6,378 bases of DNA from Clostridia bacterium (lineage in GTDB: Bacteria > Bacillota_A > Clostridia > Oscillospirales > Acutalibacteraceae), in NCBI GenBank assembly GCA_017441045.1, contig JAFSAK010000081.1, forward strand, positions 1 to 6,378. The letters are read 5' to 3'. This document shows positions 1 to 6,124 of the stretch, one piece after another (position 1 is the stretch's first letter; each line of letters starts with the position of its first letter). The translations under genes were made by a program, and so were the position numbers. The notes under the pieces were generated by a model. It was not told the origin of the DNA, did not search any database, and was given only the letters and a program-made list of their open reading frames with translations.

Positions 1-11
1 ATCTTCTTGAT

Positions 12-362
12 ATGAATAAGGATAAATATAATAAAAAACTGCCTAAAAGTTTTATGGGAGTAAAGGATGAAGCCCCCGATGTAGATTTTTCTATCGGACT
101 TTTGGAGGTTTCGGGACTTGTTTGCTCCATAGTTGGCCTTGATGCTATGCTCAAAGCCGCCGATGTACGCTTGATTCATACTGAAAAGCGCCTTGGCGGA
201 CGCCTTGTAACCCTGATTATTAAGGGTAAGGTTTCGGCCGTAAAAGCCGCTATAGAAGCGGGTGTTAACGAGGCAAAACCCCTTGGTAAAGTTCACGGCA
301 ATGCAGTAATTGCCTCTCCCCACGGCGAAATTATGAAATTTTTTGACTATGAAGTAGAATAG
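12..362 (+). CDS. BMC-H bacterial microcompartment shell protein (5' end possibly outside window)
   Basis: This is a single canonical BMC domain (about residues 27-111) of the PduA/EutM/CsoS1 type, which forms hexameric tiles of a protein organelle shell. Visible hallmarks are the opening strand SIGLLEVSGL, the helix DAMLKAADV, the strand LVTLIIKGKVSAVKAAIEAG, and the closing VIASPHGEIMKFF, which matches the family ending hvIprPH. The pore-loop position reads KRLGGR (residues 59-64), against KIGSG in PduA. A charged extension of about 26 residues precedes the domain. The frame stays open to the window edge (codons from position 3) and no ribosome site precedes the ATG at 12, so the true start may lie upstream. 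The TAG stop is 17 nt before the DeoR gene, suggesting an operon. Family assignment is firm. The substrate of the compartment cannot be read from this protein. Confidence 0.9.
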   Translation: MNKDKYNKKLPKSFMGVKDEAPDVDFSIGLLEVSGLVCSIVGLDAMLKAADVRLIHTEKRLGGRLVTLIIKGKVSAVKAAIEAGVNEAKPLGKVHGNAVIASPHGEIMKFFDYEVE

Positions 363-379
363 TCAAGCTGGAGGAAAAT

Positions 380-1144
380 ATGCTCGCTTTAGAAAGACAA
401 AAGAGAATTCTTGAACTTTTAAGTATTGAAGGCGCCGTAATGGTAAGTAAACTAAGCGCAGAACTTGGTGTTACTGAAGAAACCGTTCGCCGCGACCTTG
501 AAAAATTAGAGGCGAAGGAAATGCTCAGAAGAACTCACGGCGGCGCGCTTCCTATGGATGAAGGCAACTATGAGTTTTCCCTTGAAAAAAGAAAAACATT
601 AAATGTTGAGGCAAAACAGGCCCTTGCCCGCAAAGCAGTTCAGTATATCGCAACGGGCGATACTGTATTTTTAGACGCTTCAACCACCACCTTCTATATG
701 GCTAAAGAACTCAAAGCTATGAAAAACATCACAGTTATAACCAACTCAATAAGGGTTATAAATGAATTAAGCGGTGTTGAAGGGGTTAAGGTTATCGCCG
801 TTGGCGGAATTGTAAGCAATAACCAGTCACTTGTAGGCGCAATGGCCGAAAATTATATAACCGATAATTACTTTGCCGATAAAATGTTCTTTTCAAGCCG
901 CGGTATAGGTGAGAATTCAATTATACTTGAGGGTAATGAGCAAGAGTGTTTTATAAAGCAGAGTATGCTTAAGAATTCCCGCGCTCACTATTATCTTTGC
1001 GATAAATCCAAAATCGGAAGAGTGGGATATATGCGGCTTTCTACCTTCGAAAACGTTCAGTATCTTATTACCGACGGTGAGGTTAACGGTTCGCTTAAAG
1101 AAACACTCGATGAATACGGTGTGACCGTAATTAATATTGGATAG
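380..1144 (+). CDS. DeoR-family transcriptional regulator of sugar metabolism
   Basis: At 254 aa this has the usual DeoR/GlpR/FucR length. The N-terminal winged helix-turn-helix covers about residues 3-57. The family signature lies at about 21-44 (VSKLSAELGVTEETVRRDLEKLE), followed by LRRTHGGAL. The C-terminal DeoRC sensor domain (about 77-232) shows the phosphosugar-binding elements VFLDASTTT (97-104), VITNS (119-123), AVGGIV (140-145) and CDKSKIG (207-213). Such proteins normally repress sugar operons until a phosphorylated sugar intermediate binds. The start is set by GGAGG at 370-374, 5 nt before the ATG. It sits between a BMC shell gene and an aldolase gene with 17-nt and 11-nt gaps, so it is probably co-transcribed and controls the locus, perhaps including itself. 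The effector is unknown. No operator is identifiable here because the operon promoter lies outside the window. Confidence 0.93.
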   Translation: MLALERQKRILELLSIEGAVMVSKLSAELGVTEETVRRDLEKLEAKEMLRRTHGGALPMDEGNYEFSLEKRKTLNVEAKQALARKAVQYIATGDTVFLDASTTTFYMAKELKAMKNITVITNSIRVINELSGVEGVKVIAVGGIVSNNQSLVGAMAENYITDNYFADKMFFSSRGIGENSIILEGNEQECFIKQSMLKNSRAHYYLCDKSKIGRVGYMRLSTFENVQYLITDGEVNGSLKETLDEYGVTVINIG

Positions 1145-1155
1145 GAGAATAAAAA

Positions 1156-2097
1156 ATGCTTGTTAATATGAATGAGGTCTTAAGGCCTGCTAAGAAGAAT
1201 AAGTATGCGGTAGGACTTTTTAATGCCGTAAATTTAGAACTTGCCCGCGGTATCATTGCTGCCGCAGAAGCTACGCAGTCACCCGTTATTATGGGTACTG
1301 CTGAGGTATTGCTCCCTTACGGACCTTTGGATGAGGTTTCTTATTACCTTATTCCTATGGCAAAAAAGGCGAATGTGCCGGTTGTAGTTCATCTTGACCA
1401 CGGTCTTAAATACGATACTTGTATTAAGGCACTTGAACTCGGTTTCAGTTCTATTATGTATGACTGCTCCACCGATTCCTACGAAGATAATGTTCGCAAG
1501 GTTAAGGAGATGGCAGATATCGCCCATTCCTACGGCGCTACTATCGAAGGCGAACTTGGTCACGTTGGCGATAATGAGGGCTCTGCTGAAGGTAGTGACC
1601 ATCTTGCCGACCCCTCAAAGTTCTTTACCGATCCCCGTCTTGCTAAAGATTTCGTTGAGAAAACAGGAGTTGATGCTCTTGCTATCGCCGTTGGTAATGC
1701 TCACGGCGCATATAAACTTCCTCCGAAACTTGATTTTGAGAGAATCCGTACAATAGCTAATACCGTTGATGTTCCTTTGGTACTTCACGGTGGCTCAGGT
1801 CTTACCGATAATGACTTCAGAAAGGCAATACAGGAAGGTATCAGCAAGGTTAATATCTTTACCGATATAAATATTGCCGCGGTTGAGGCCGAATTCAAGA
1901 GATTTACAAGTATGGAAAAGGGCGTTATCGACCTTATTCCTGCCGCAGTTGAGGCCGTTAAGCAGGAAACAATGAAGAAGATGAAACTCTTCAGTAGTGA
2001 CGGCAAGGCAAATGTAGGCGGCGGCATGTCGAATGCCGATATTGAAACCATAACAAAACTCGTTATGGCCGAAATCCAAAAACAGCTTAATAAATAA
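1156..2097 (+). CDS. Class II zinc-dependent ketose-bisphosphate-type aldolase with C-terminal BMC targeting-like tail
   Basis: This is a class II aldolase of the FbaA/GatY/KbaY family, which reversibly cleaves a ketose phosphate to dihydroxyacetone phosphate plus an aldehyde. HLDHG (79-83) supplies the catalytic Asp81 and zinc ligand His82. GNAHG gives His183 and LHGGSG gives His211, the other expected zinc ligands. EGELG (131-135) is the conserved acidic motif. The substrate loop reads KVNIFTD (231-237), with Phe where FBP aldolases of the E. coli FbaA type have Asp, so the substrate need not be fructose bisphosphate. The core ends near KLFSSDGKA (277-285). A glycine-rich linker and amphipathic helix (287-313) follow, resembling a BMC encapsulation peptide. 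The ribosome site AGGAG (1143-1147) overlaps the deoR stop, with 8 nt to the ATG. The second ATG at 1168 is less favoured. Family is firm; tagatose-, fuculose- or other sugar-phosphate substrates are all open. Confidence 0.93.
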   Translation: MLVNMNEVLRPAKKNKYAVGLFNAVNLELARGIIAAAEATQSPVIMGTAEVLLPYGPLDEVSYYLIPMAKKANVPVVVHLDHGLKYDTCIKALELGFSSIMYDCSTDSYEDNVRKVKEMADIAHSYGATIEGELGHVGDNEGSAEGSDHLADPSKFFTDPRLAKDFVEKTGVDALAIAVGNAHGAYKLPPKLDFERIRTIANTVDVPLVLHGGSGLTDNDFRKAIQEGISKVNIFTDINIAAVEAEFKRFTSMEKGVIDLIPAAVEAVKQETMKKMKLFSSDGKANVGGGMSNADIETITKLVMAEIQKQLNK

Positions 2098-2100
2098 AAA

Positions 2101-2131
2101 TAAACCTCCGAGACTTACTCTCGGAGGTTTA
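2101..2131. terminator. Bidirectional intrinsic terminator between convergent genes
   Basis: A perfect 13-bp stem (2101-2113 with 2119-2131) encloses a 5-nt loop, CTTAC. It lies 3 nt after the aldolase stop and 4 nt past the stop of the opposing hydrolase gene. Read on the minus strand, the hairpin is followed by a T-rich run (2087-2100), a good terminator tail. On the plus strand the tail is weaker (TTTAACATTT). It therefore probably serves both genes, and more strongly the hydrolase. Confidence 0.85.
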
Positions 2132-2135
2132 ACAT

Positions 2136-3062
2136 TTATGCAAAAAATTCTTTTAGGGAATTAAGGTATAAATCGGGGTCTATTATATAACTCAATCCGT
2201 GTCCCGCGCCTTTTATTCTCACCAATTTTTTCTTTGAAATGCAGGCATTATAGTTCCTTTCGCTCATTTCATAGGGCACGAAATCATCGGTATCGCCGTG
2301 GAAGAAAATCACGGGAATTTTACATTTTTTAAGGGCTTCTTCAGGTGTGGTTTCTTCTAAATTAAAATGTCCGTAAATACGGGCGCCCAATTTCACAAAG
2401 GGGTAGGCAAGGTTTTTTGGAAGTCCCATCTTTTCTATAACCGATTTTATAATATCCTTAGCGCTATTATAACCGCAGTCGGCAAGAACACCTATAACAT
2501 TAGGGGGTAATTCTTCGCCTGATGCCATCAAAACGGTTGAGGCGCCCATAGAAATTCCGCAAATTATAATCTTCACGTCATCCCCGAAATGCTCAATCAT
2601 AAAATCTATCCAGCTAAGGCAATCTTTGCGCTCATTTATGCCAAAGGTTATAATATTTCCTTCGCTATGGCCAATGCCTCTTTGGTCTACAAGAAGGGCG
2701 CTGCGACCGAGATGAAAACAACGCTGAACGCCGCCGCAAAGGTCCCTTTCGGCGCTTCCTCTATATCCGTGAAACATAAGTTCAATAGGGGCTCCCTTGG
2801 CGTATTCATAATATTTACCGCAGAGCTTGAGCCCATCAAAAGAGGTTATGCTGAAATTTTCGTGGGGCATATTTTTAACCTCTTCTGCCCAGTTGCGCAT
2901 AGTATCACTGTGCGGCTTATAGATTTCGCCATCAGGCATAGTAAATCCTTTTATATCGTTTTTACGGTTAACAAAAAATGCCATACGAAAACAGATATAT
3001 GAAATTGTCAGAATAATGGCGGCAATAAAACAAATACCGCATAGGGTCCAAAATAAAACCAT
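2136..3062 (-). CDS. Membrane-anchored alpha/beta hydrolase (serine hydrolase, S9/S33-like)
   Basis: A 308-aa protein with one N-terminal hydrophobic helix (about 2-30) and then an alpha/beta-hydrolase domain (about 70-308). The nucleophile elbow is G169-I-S171-M-G173 (GISMGAS). The oxyanion-loop region is MFHGYRGS (96-103), with DQRGIGHSEG (126-135) after it. The acid is probably Asp259 in HGDTDDFVP and the base His288 in GAGHG, so the full Ser-Asp-His triad is present. It resembles the YqkD-like and dienelactone-hydrolase/BAAT-like clan members of Firmicutes. The substrate (ester, amide or peptide) cannot be told. Positive residues follow the helix (R26, R33, K34), so by the positive-inside rule the catalytic domain would face the cytoplasm. 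The start is supported by GGAG at 3071-3074, 8 nt upstream. It is monocistronic, with its own promoter and terminator. Confidence 0.88.
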   Translation of the reverse strand: MVLFWTLCGICFIAAIILTISYICFRMAFFVNRKNDIKGFTMPDGEIYKPHSDTMRNWAEEVKNMPHENFSITSFDGLKLCGKYYEYAKGAPIELMFHGYRGSAERDLCGGVQRCFHLGRSALLVDQRGIGHSEGNIITFGINERKDCLSWIDFMIEHFGDDVKIIICGISMGASTVLMASGEELPPNVIGVLADCGYNSAKDIIKSVIEKMGLPKNLAYPFVKLGARIYGHFNLEETTPEEALKKCKIPVIFFHGDTDDFVPYEMSERNYNACISKKKLVRIKGAGHGLSYIIDPDLYLNSLKEFFA

Positions 3063-3091
3063 AAAAGCATCTCCGTGAAATTACTGTTATT

Positions 3092-3121
3092 ATTGTATCA
3101 CTAAATCATTAAATATTTCAA
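3092..3121 (-). promoter_or_regulatory. Sigma-A promoter of the hydrolase gene
   Basis: On the minus strand, TTGAAA (-35, plus-strand 3116-3121) is separated by 18 bp from TACAAT (-10, 3092-3097). A TG one base before the -10 makes it an extended -10 element. It lies about 30 bp upstream of the ATG at 3062 and downstream of the terminator at 3144-3168, consistent with an independent transcription unit. Confidence 0.7.
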
Positions 3122-3129
3122 TATAATTT

Positions 3130-3168
3130 AAAAAAATAAAAGTGGGCTTGGTGTTTAACCTCAAGCCC
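3130..3168 (-). terminator. Intrinsic terminator of the CHR transporter operon
   Basis: The 7-bp stem GGGCTTG (3144-3150) with CAAGCCC (3162-3168) closes an 11-nt loop. On the minus strand the stem is followed by AC and then a long T-rich run (3130-3141). It starts 7 nt beyond the stop of the second CHR gene, as expected for a rho-independent terminator of that operon. It also insulates the hydrolase promoter. Confidence 0.85.
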
Positions 3169-3174
3169 GACAAT

Positions 3175-3765
3175 TTATAATACGTATCCAGATACAATTC
3201 CCAAAACTGCGGAAAGGCAAATAATGAGTATGGGGTGCACCTTTTTAAAGGAAAGCACGAGAGAGATTCCTAAAATCGCAAGGGAAACATAAAGTGAGAT
3301 ATTTTTGAAAATTTCTAAAGAAAAACCTGTGGGAAAGAAAACAGTCGCCGCCATTCCAATAAATGCTGCGCCTATCAACCCTACTACAGCGGGTTTAAGT
3401 CCTGTCATACAACCCTTTACTATTTTGTTTTCTTTGAACTTATCATAGCATTTAGCAACTATAAGAATTATTATAAAAGAGGGAAGGACGACGCCCAAGG
3501 TGGCGCAAAATCCGCCGAAAATACTGCCGAAGACCCCTCCGAGAGCCGATTGACCGCCCAAAACAGAGCCGATATATGTGGATATATTTATGGCAAAGGG
3601 ACCCGGTGTGCTTTCGCTTACGGCAATAAAATCTATAATTTCCTGTTCTGCCATCCAGCCGTTATTAATTACCTCCGACTGAATAAGAGGTAGCATAGCG
3701 TAACCGCCGCCGAATGTGAAAAGACCTATTTTGAAAAAGGTTAAAAAGAGTTTTAAAAATATCAT
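3175..3765 (-). CDS. Chromate transporter-family (CHR) protein, second subunit of a pair
   Basis: A 196-aa integral membrane protein of the CHR/ChrA superfamily, short single-domain type. Visible family motifs are FTFGGGYAMLPLIQSE (16-31), ESTPGPFAINISTYIG (51-66) and GVVLPSF (91-97). About six hydrophobic segments follow from the N-terminus to KVHPILIICLSAVLGI near the end. Classical ChrA (about 400 aa) has two such halves, and in Firmicutes they are often two genes whose products are thought to work together. Characterised members export chromate; the substrate in a gut-type anaerobe is uncertain. The ATG overlaps the TGA of the first subunit (ATGA, 3762-3765), and a strong GGAGG (plus-strand 3774-3778) sits 8 nt upstream. 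This indicates translational coupling and balanced production. Confidence 0.92.
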   Translation of the reverse strand: MIFLKLFLTFFKIGLFTFGGGYAMLPLIQSEVINNGWMAEQEIIDFIAVSESTPGPFAINISTYIGSVLGGQSALGGVFGSIFGGFCATLGVVLPSFIIILIVAKCYDKFKENKIVKGCMTGLKPAVVGLIGAAFIGMAATVFFPTGFSLEIFKNISLYVSLAILGISLVLSFKKVHPILIICLSAVLGIVSGYVL

Positions 3766-4319
3766 TTTTTGGCCCTCCTTTCAGCAATAAAAGAGGTTAT
3801 AAGGCCAAATACCGCGCAACCTATAATGACATAAAGAACGCTAATATCCGTAAAGGCGGCAACGACAAAGGAAGCGGCCATAATAATATAGGCAACCGTG
3901 CCTTTGGGCACTTTTTTATACATATTCCAAAGTGCCTTTATAATAAGGGCCAAAACGCCGGCTCTTATACCCTGAAAGGCATACTGCACGGCAAGAATAT
4001 CCTTAAACTCTTTTAGTAAAAAAGAGATTATAAGAATGATGGTAAAAGAGGGAAGAACGGTGCCGAGAGTGCCGAAAAATGCGCCCCAGAATCCAGCCAC
4101 ACGGTATCCCACGAAGGTAGAAGAATTTATGGCTATGGGACCGGGGGTTGATTCCGCTATGGCGATTATCTCTAAAATATCGTCATCGGTAATCCATTTT
4201 TTATTTTCAACCGTTTCTTTTTGAATGAGGGGTATCATAGCGTATCCGCCGCCAAAAGTAAAGGCACCTATGCGGAAAAACACTAAAAATACCTCTAAAA
4301 GTTTTTTGAGTTTTTTCAT
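3762..4319 (-). CDS. Chromate transporter-family (CHR) protein, first subunit of a pair
   Basis: A 185-aa CHR-domain membrane protein, upstream partner of the gene at 3175-3765. It repeats the same motifs: FTFGGGYAMIPLIQKE (20-35), AESTPGPIAINSSTFVGYR (55-73) and GTVLPSF (86-92). About six hydrophobic stretches follow, and the tail is basic (ERRAKK). The two proteins are clearly homologous halves of different sequence, not a frameshifted single gene, because each has its own start, ribosome site and N-terminal motif. The start is supported by GAGG (plus-strand 4325-4328) 5 nt before the ATG. It is transcribed divergently from the thioredoxin operon across a 75-bp gap. No convincing -35/-10 pair is visible for this direction; the best is TTTAAA-17-CATAAA (plus-strand 4350-4378), which is weak. 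Confidence 0.92.
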   Translation of the reverse strand: MKKLKKLLEVFLVFFRIGAFTFGGGYAMIPLIQKETVENKKWITDDDILEIIAIAESTPGPIAINSSTFVGYRVAGFWGAFFGTLGTVLPSFTIILIISFLLKEFKDILAVQYAFQGIRAGVLALIIKALWNMYKKVPKGTVAYIIMAASFVVAAFTDISVLYVIIGCAVFGLITSFIAERRAKK

Positions 4320-4333
4320 GTTTACCTCGATTA

Positions 4334-4362
4334 TTGAAATTTGTTTGTATTTATGGTATAAT
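4334..4362 (+). promoter_or_regulatory. Sigma-A promoter of the thioredoxin operon
   Basis: TTGAAA (4334-4339), a 17-bp spacer and a perfect TATAAT (4357-4362) are preceded by TG at 4354-4355, giving an extended -10. This is a near-consensus, probably strong housekeeping promoter, with a start site expected around 4368-4370. It lies in the divergent spacer between the CHR pair and trxA, so the two units could share a regulator. No obvious operator palindrome was seen. Confidence 0.85.
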
Positions 4363-4394
4363 ATGTATATAGTTTAAAACGAAGGAGATTTAAT

Positions 4395-4700
4395 ATGTCT
4401 GTTATAAAATTAAATAAAGAAAATTTTGATGAAATAATCGGCGGTGAGAAAAAGGTTCTTATAGATTTTTATGCCGATTGGTGCGGACCTTGCAGAATGG
4501 TTTCGCCTATAATAGATGAAATCGCAGAAGAAAATTCCGAAATCGCGGTTTGCAAGGTAAATGTTGATGAAAATCCCGATTTAGCAGGTAAATTTGGTAT
4601 TATGAGCATCCCTACCATCGTTGTAATGGAAAAGGGCGAAATAATCAATAAATCTATGGGCGCAAAGCCCAAAGCTCAGATACTTGCAATGCTCGGTTAG
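4395..4700 (+). CDS. trxA: Thioredoxin
   Basis: A 101-aa single-domain cytoplasmic thioredoxin of normal length. The active site is W29-C30-G31-P32-C33, preceded by the buried Asp24 in VLIDFYADWC that tunes its reactivity. The cis-proline is Pro73 in SIPT, and the VNVDENPDLAGKFGI stretch (56-69) matches the family. One additional Cys (Cys53) lies outside the active site. It passes electrons from thioredoxin reductase to ribonucleotide reductase, peroxiredoxins and other disulfide targets. AAGGAG (4382-4387) precedes the ATG by 7 nt. It is first in a trxA-trxB-bcp cluster, which supplies both its reductant (TrxB) and one oxidant-facing client (Bcp). Confidence 0.97.
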   Translation: MSVIKLNKENFDEIIGGEKKVLIDFYADWCGPCRMVSPIIDEIAEENSEIAVCKVNVDENPDLAGKFGIMSIPTIVVMEKGEIINKSMGAKPKAQILAMLG

Positions 4701-4731
4701 TATTATAATATTTTTTTCGCAAGGTGTCAAC

Positions 4732-4736
4732 AGGGG
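4732..4736 (+). promoter_or_regulatory. Weak ribosome binding site of trxB
   Basis: AGGGG lies 7 nt before the ATG at 4744. It is a poorer anti-SD match than the AAGGAG/GGAGG sites of neighbouring genes. It still favours this start over the in-frame ATG at 4762, because MERIYDMIIIGGGPAG has the expected distance to the FAD motif. The 43-nt trxA-trxB gap also holds TATTATAATA followed by seven Ts, an A/T-only palindrome too weak to call a terminator. Confidence 0.55.
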
Positions 4737-4743
4737 TTAAAGT

Positions 4744-5673
4744 ATGGAACGAATTTATGATATGATAATTATAGGCGGCGGCCCCGCGGGGTATACTGCC
4801 GCTTTGTATGCCGCCAGAGCGGGACTTGATACCCTCATAATTGAGCGGCTCTCGGTGGGCGGTCAGATGACGCTTACAGGGGATATAGATAATTATCCCG
4901 GTTTTCCCGATGGTATCGATGGGTTTACACTTGGTATGAATATGCAAGTATCGGCCGAAAAGTTTGGCGCCTCCACATATTATGGCGAGGTTTTAAGCGC
5001 AGAACTTTCGGGCAAGATAAAAACGGTTACCACCGATAGCGGAAAACTTTTTTCAAAAACGGTGGTCATCGCTACGGGCGCAGACCCAAAGCGGCTCGGC
5101 ATAGAAAGGGAAGAAGAGCTAACGGGTATGGGCGTGTATTACTGCGCCCATTGTGACGGAAGATTTTATAAAGAGAAGACCGTTGCGGTCGTGGGCGGCG
5201 GAAACTCTGCCGCGGGGGATGCATTATATCTTTCGCGGCTTTGCAAAAAGGTATATCTTATCCATCGCCGAGACACTTTGAAGGCCACTAAAATATATCA
5301 CGAGCCCTTAATGAAGGCCGAAAATGTGGAGTTTATTTGGGATAGCGCTGTATCGGAAATTTTATTTGCAGATGGTTTCAAGGGGCTCAAAATTAAGAAT
5401 TTGAAGACAGAAAACGTCGAAAATATCGTCTGCGACGGCGTGTTTATCAGCATCGACAGAAAACCCTCCACCGAATTTTTAGGCGGACAACTACCCCTCG
5501 ATGAGAGCGGATATATTAAGGCGGATGAAACTACTGAAACCCAAATAGATGGCGTTTACGCGGTGGGAGATGTGCGAACAAAACCCTTCCGTCAGGTAGT
5601 GACCGCCGTCGGTGATGGTGCTACGGCAGTCCATTTTGCAGAAGAATATTTGGCTAAAGGAGAATTAATATGA
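4744..5673 (+). CDS. trxB: Thioredoxin-disulfide reductase
   Basis: A 309-aa low-molecular-weight flavoprotein reductase that moves electrons from NADPH through FAD to thioredoxin. The FAD motif is GGGPAG (11-16) and the redox pair is Cys134-Ala-His-Cys137 followed by Asp138. The nucleotide-binding glycine loop is GGGNSA (151-156). HRRD (174-177) carries the arginines that hold the NADPH 2'-phosphate; the third basic position is Lys180 rather than the usual Arg. The second FAD motif is VYAVGDVRTKPFRQ (271-284). All key residues are intact, and the retained HRR argues for NADPH use rather than a ferredoxin-dependent flavin thioredoxin reductase. It follows trxA by 43 nt and overlaps bcp by 4 nt, so it shares the trxA promoter unless the gap holds a weak internal one. 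Confidence 0.96.
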   Translation: MERIYDMIIIGGGPAGYTAALYAARAGLDTLIIERLSVGGQMTLTGDIDNYPGFPDGIDGFTLGMNMQVSAEKFGASTYYGEVLSAELSGKIKTVTTDSGKLFSKTVVIATGADPKRLGIEREEELTGMGVYYCAHCDGRFYKEKTVAVVGGGNSAAGDALYLSRLCKKVYLIHRRDTLKATKIYHEPLMKAENVEFIWDSAVSEILFADGFKGLKIKNLKTENVENIVCDGVFISIDRKPSTEFLGGQLPLDESGYIKADETTETQIDGVYAVGDVRTKPFRQVVTAVGDGATAVHFAEEYLAKGELI

Positions 5674-6119
5674 CAGAAAGAATTAAAGCTCCCGATTTCA
5701 CACTTAAAGATAAGAATAATAATGATGTTTCTCTCTCGGATTTTCGCGGTAAAAAGGTCGTTTTATACTTTTATCCAAAGGATAATACCCCGGGTTGTAC
5801 CCGTCAGGCCTGCGCCTTTGCGGGACTTTACAGTGAATTTGAGAAGAAGGGCATTGTCGTTATCGGCGTTAGTAAGGATAGCGTAAATTCTCATATTAAG
5901 TTTGCCGAAAAGTATAACCTGCCCTTTGTTTTGCTTTCCGACCCCGACCTCGAAGCTATCAAGGCATACGGGGTTTGGCAGGAAAAGAAAATGTGCGGAA
6001 AGGTTTCTATGGGGGTTGTGCGTACCACCTTTATCATAGATGAAGAAGGATTTATCGAAAAAAGGATGGAAAAAGTAAAACCCGATACCAACGCCGAAGA
6101 AATTTTAGCGGAGTTGTAA
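5670..6119 (+). CDS. bcp: Peroxiredoxin, PrxQ/BCP type thiol peroxidase
   Basis: A 149-aa AhpC/TSA-type peroxiredoxin of the BCP (PrxQ) subfamily, which reduces hydrogen and organic peroxides using thioredoxin. The active-site run YFYPKDNTPGCTRQAC (33-48) holds Pro36, Thr40 and the peroxidatic Cys43. The resolving cysteine Cys48 is five residues later, the usual PrxQ arrangement. The conserved Arg118 (GVVRTTFIID) completes the catalytic set. An extra Cys109 (KKMCGK) sits where relatives often have Tyr or Phe. The start codon overlaps the trxB stop (ATGA, 5670-5673), and AAAGGAG (5656-5662) lies 7 nt upstream, so translation is coupled to trxB. The context supplies both of its electron donors. 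Confidence 0.95.
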   Translation: MTERIKAPDFTLKDKNNNDVSLSDFRGKKVVLYFYPKDNTPGCTRQACAFAGLYSEFEKKGIVVIGVSKDSVNSHIKFAEKYNLPFVLLSDPDLEAIKAYGVWQEKKMCGKVSMGVVRTTFIIDEEGFIEKRMEKVKPDTNAEEILAEL

Positions 6120-6124
6120 TCGAA

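Noticed and set aside
1394..1756. 120-codon second-frame ORF inside the aldolase gene
   Set aside because: The aldolase frame carries all family motifs through this interval, while this frame has no ribosome site or recognisable motif.
2589..3002. 137-codon plus-strand open frame opposite the hydrolase gene
   Set aside because: It is fully antisense to a protein with an intact catalytic triad, has no ribosome site, and its translation matches no known fold. It is a shadow of the real gene.
3175..4319. Possible single ChrA gene split by a frameshift
   Set aside because: Each half has its own start, strong ribosome site and N-terminal FGGGYAM motif, and they overlap by ATGA. This is the normal paired short-CHR arrangement.
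4350..4378. Minus-strand promoter for the CHR pair (TTTAAA-17-CATAAA)
   Set aside because: Both boxes match the consensus weakly and the sequence is uniformly A/T-rich, so it is mentioned only as the best candidate in the CHR gene entry.
4701..4727. TATTATAATA palindrome plus T-run between trxA and trxB as a terminator
   Set aside because: The stem is only A/T with no real loop, so it is too unstable to terminate. The genes are most simply one operon.
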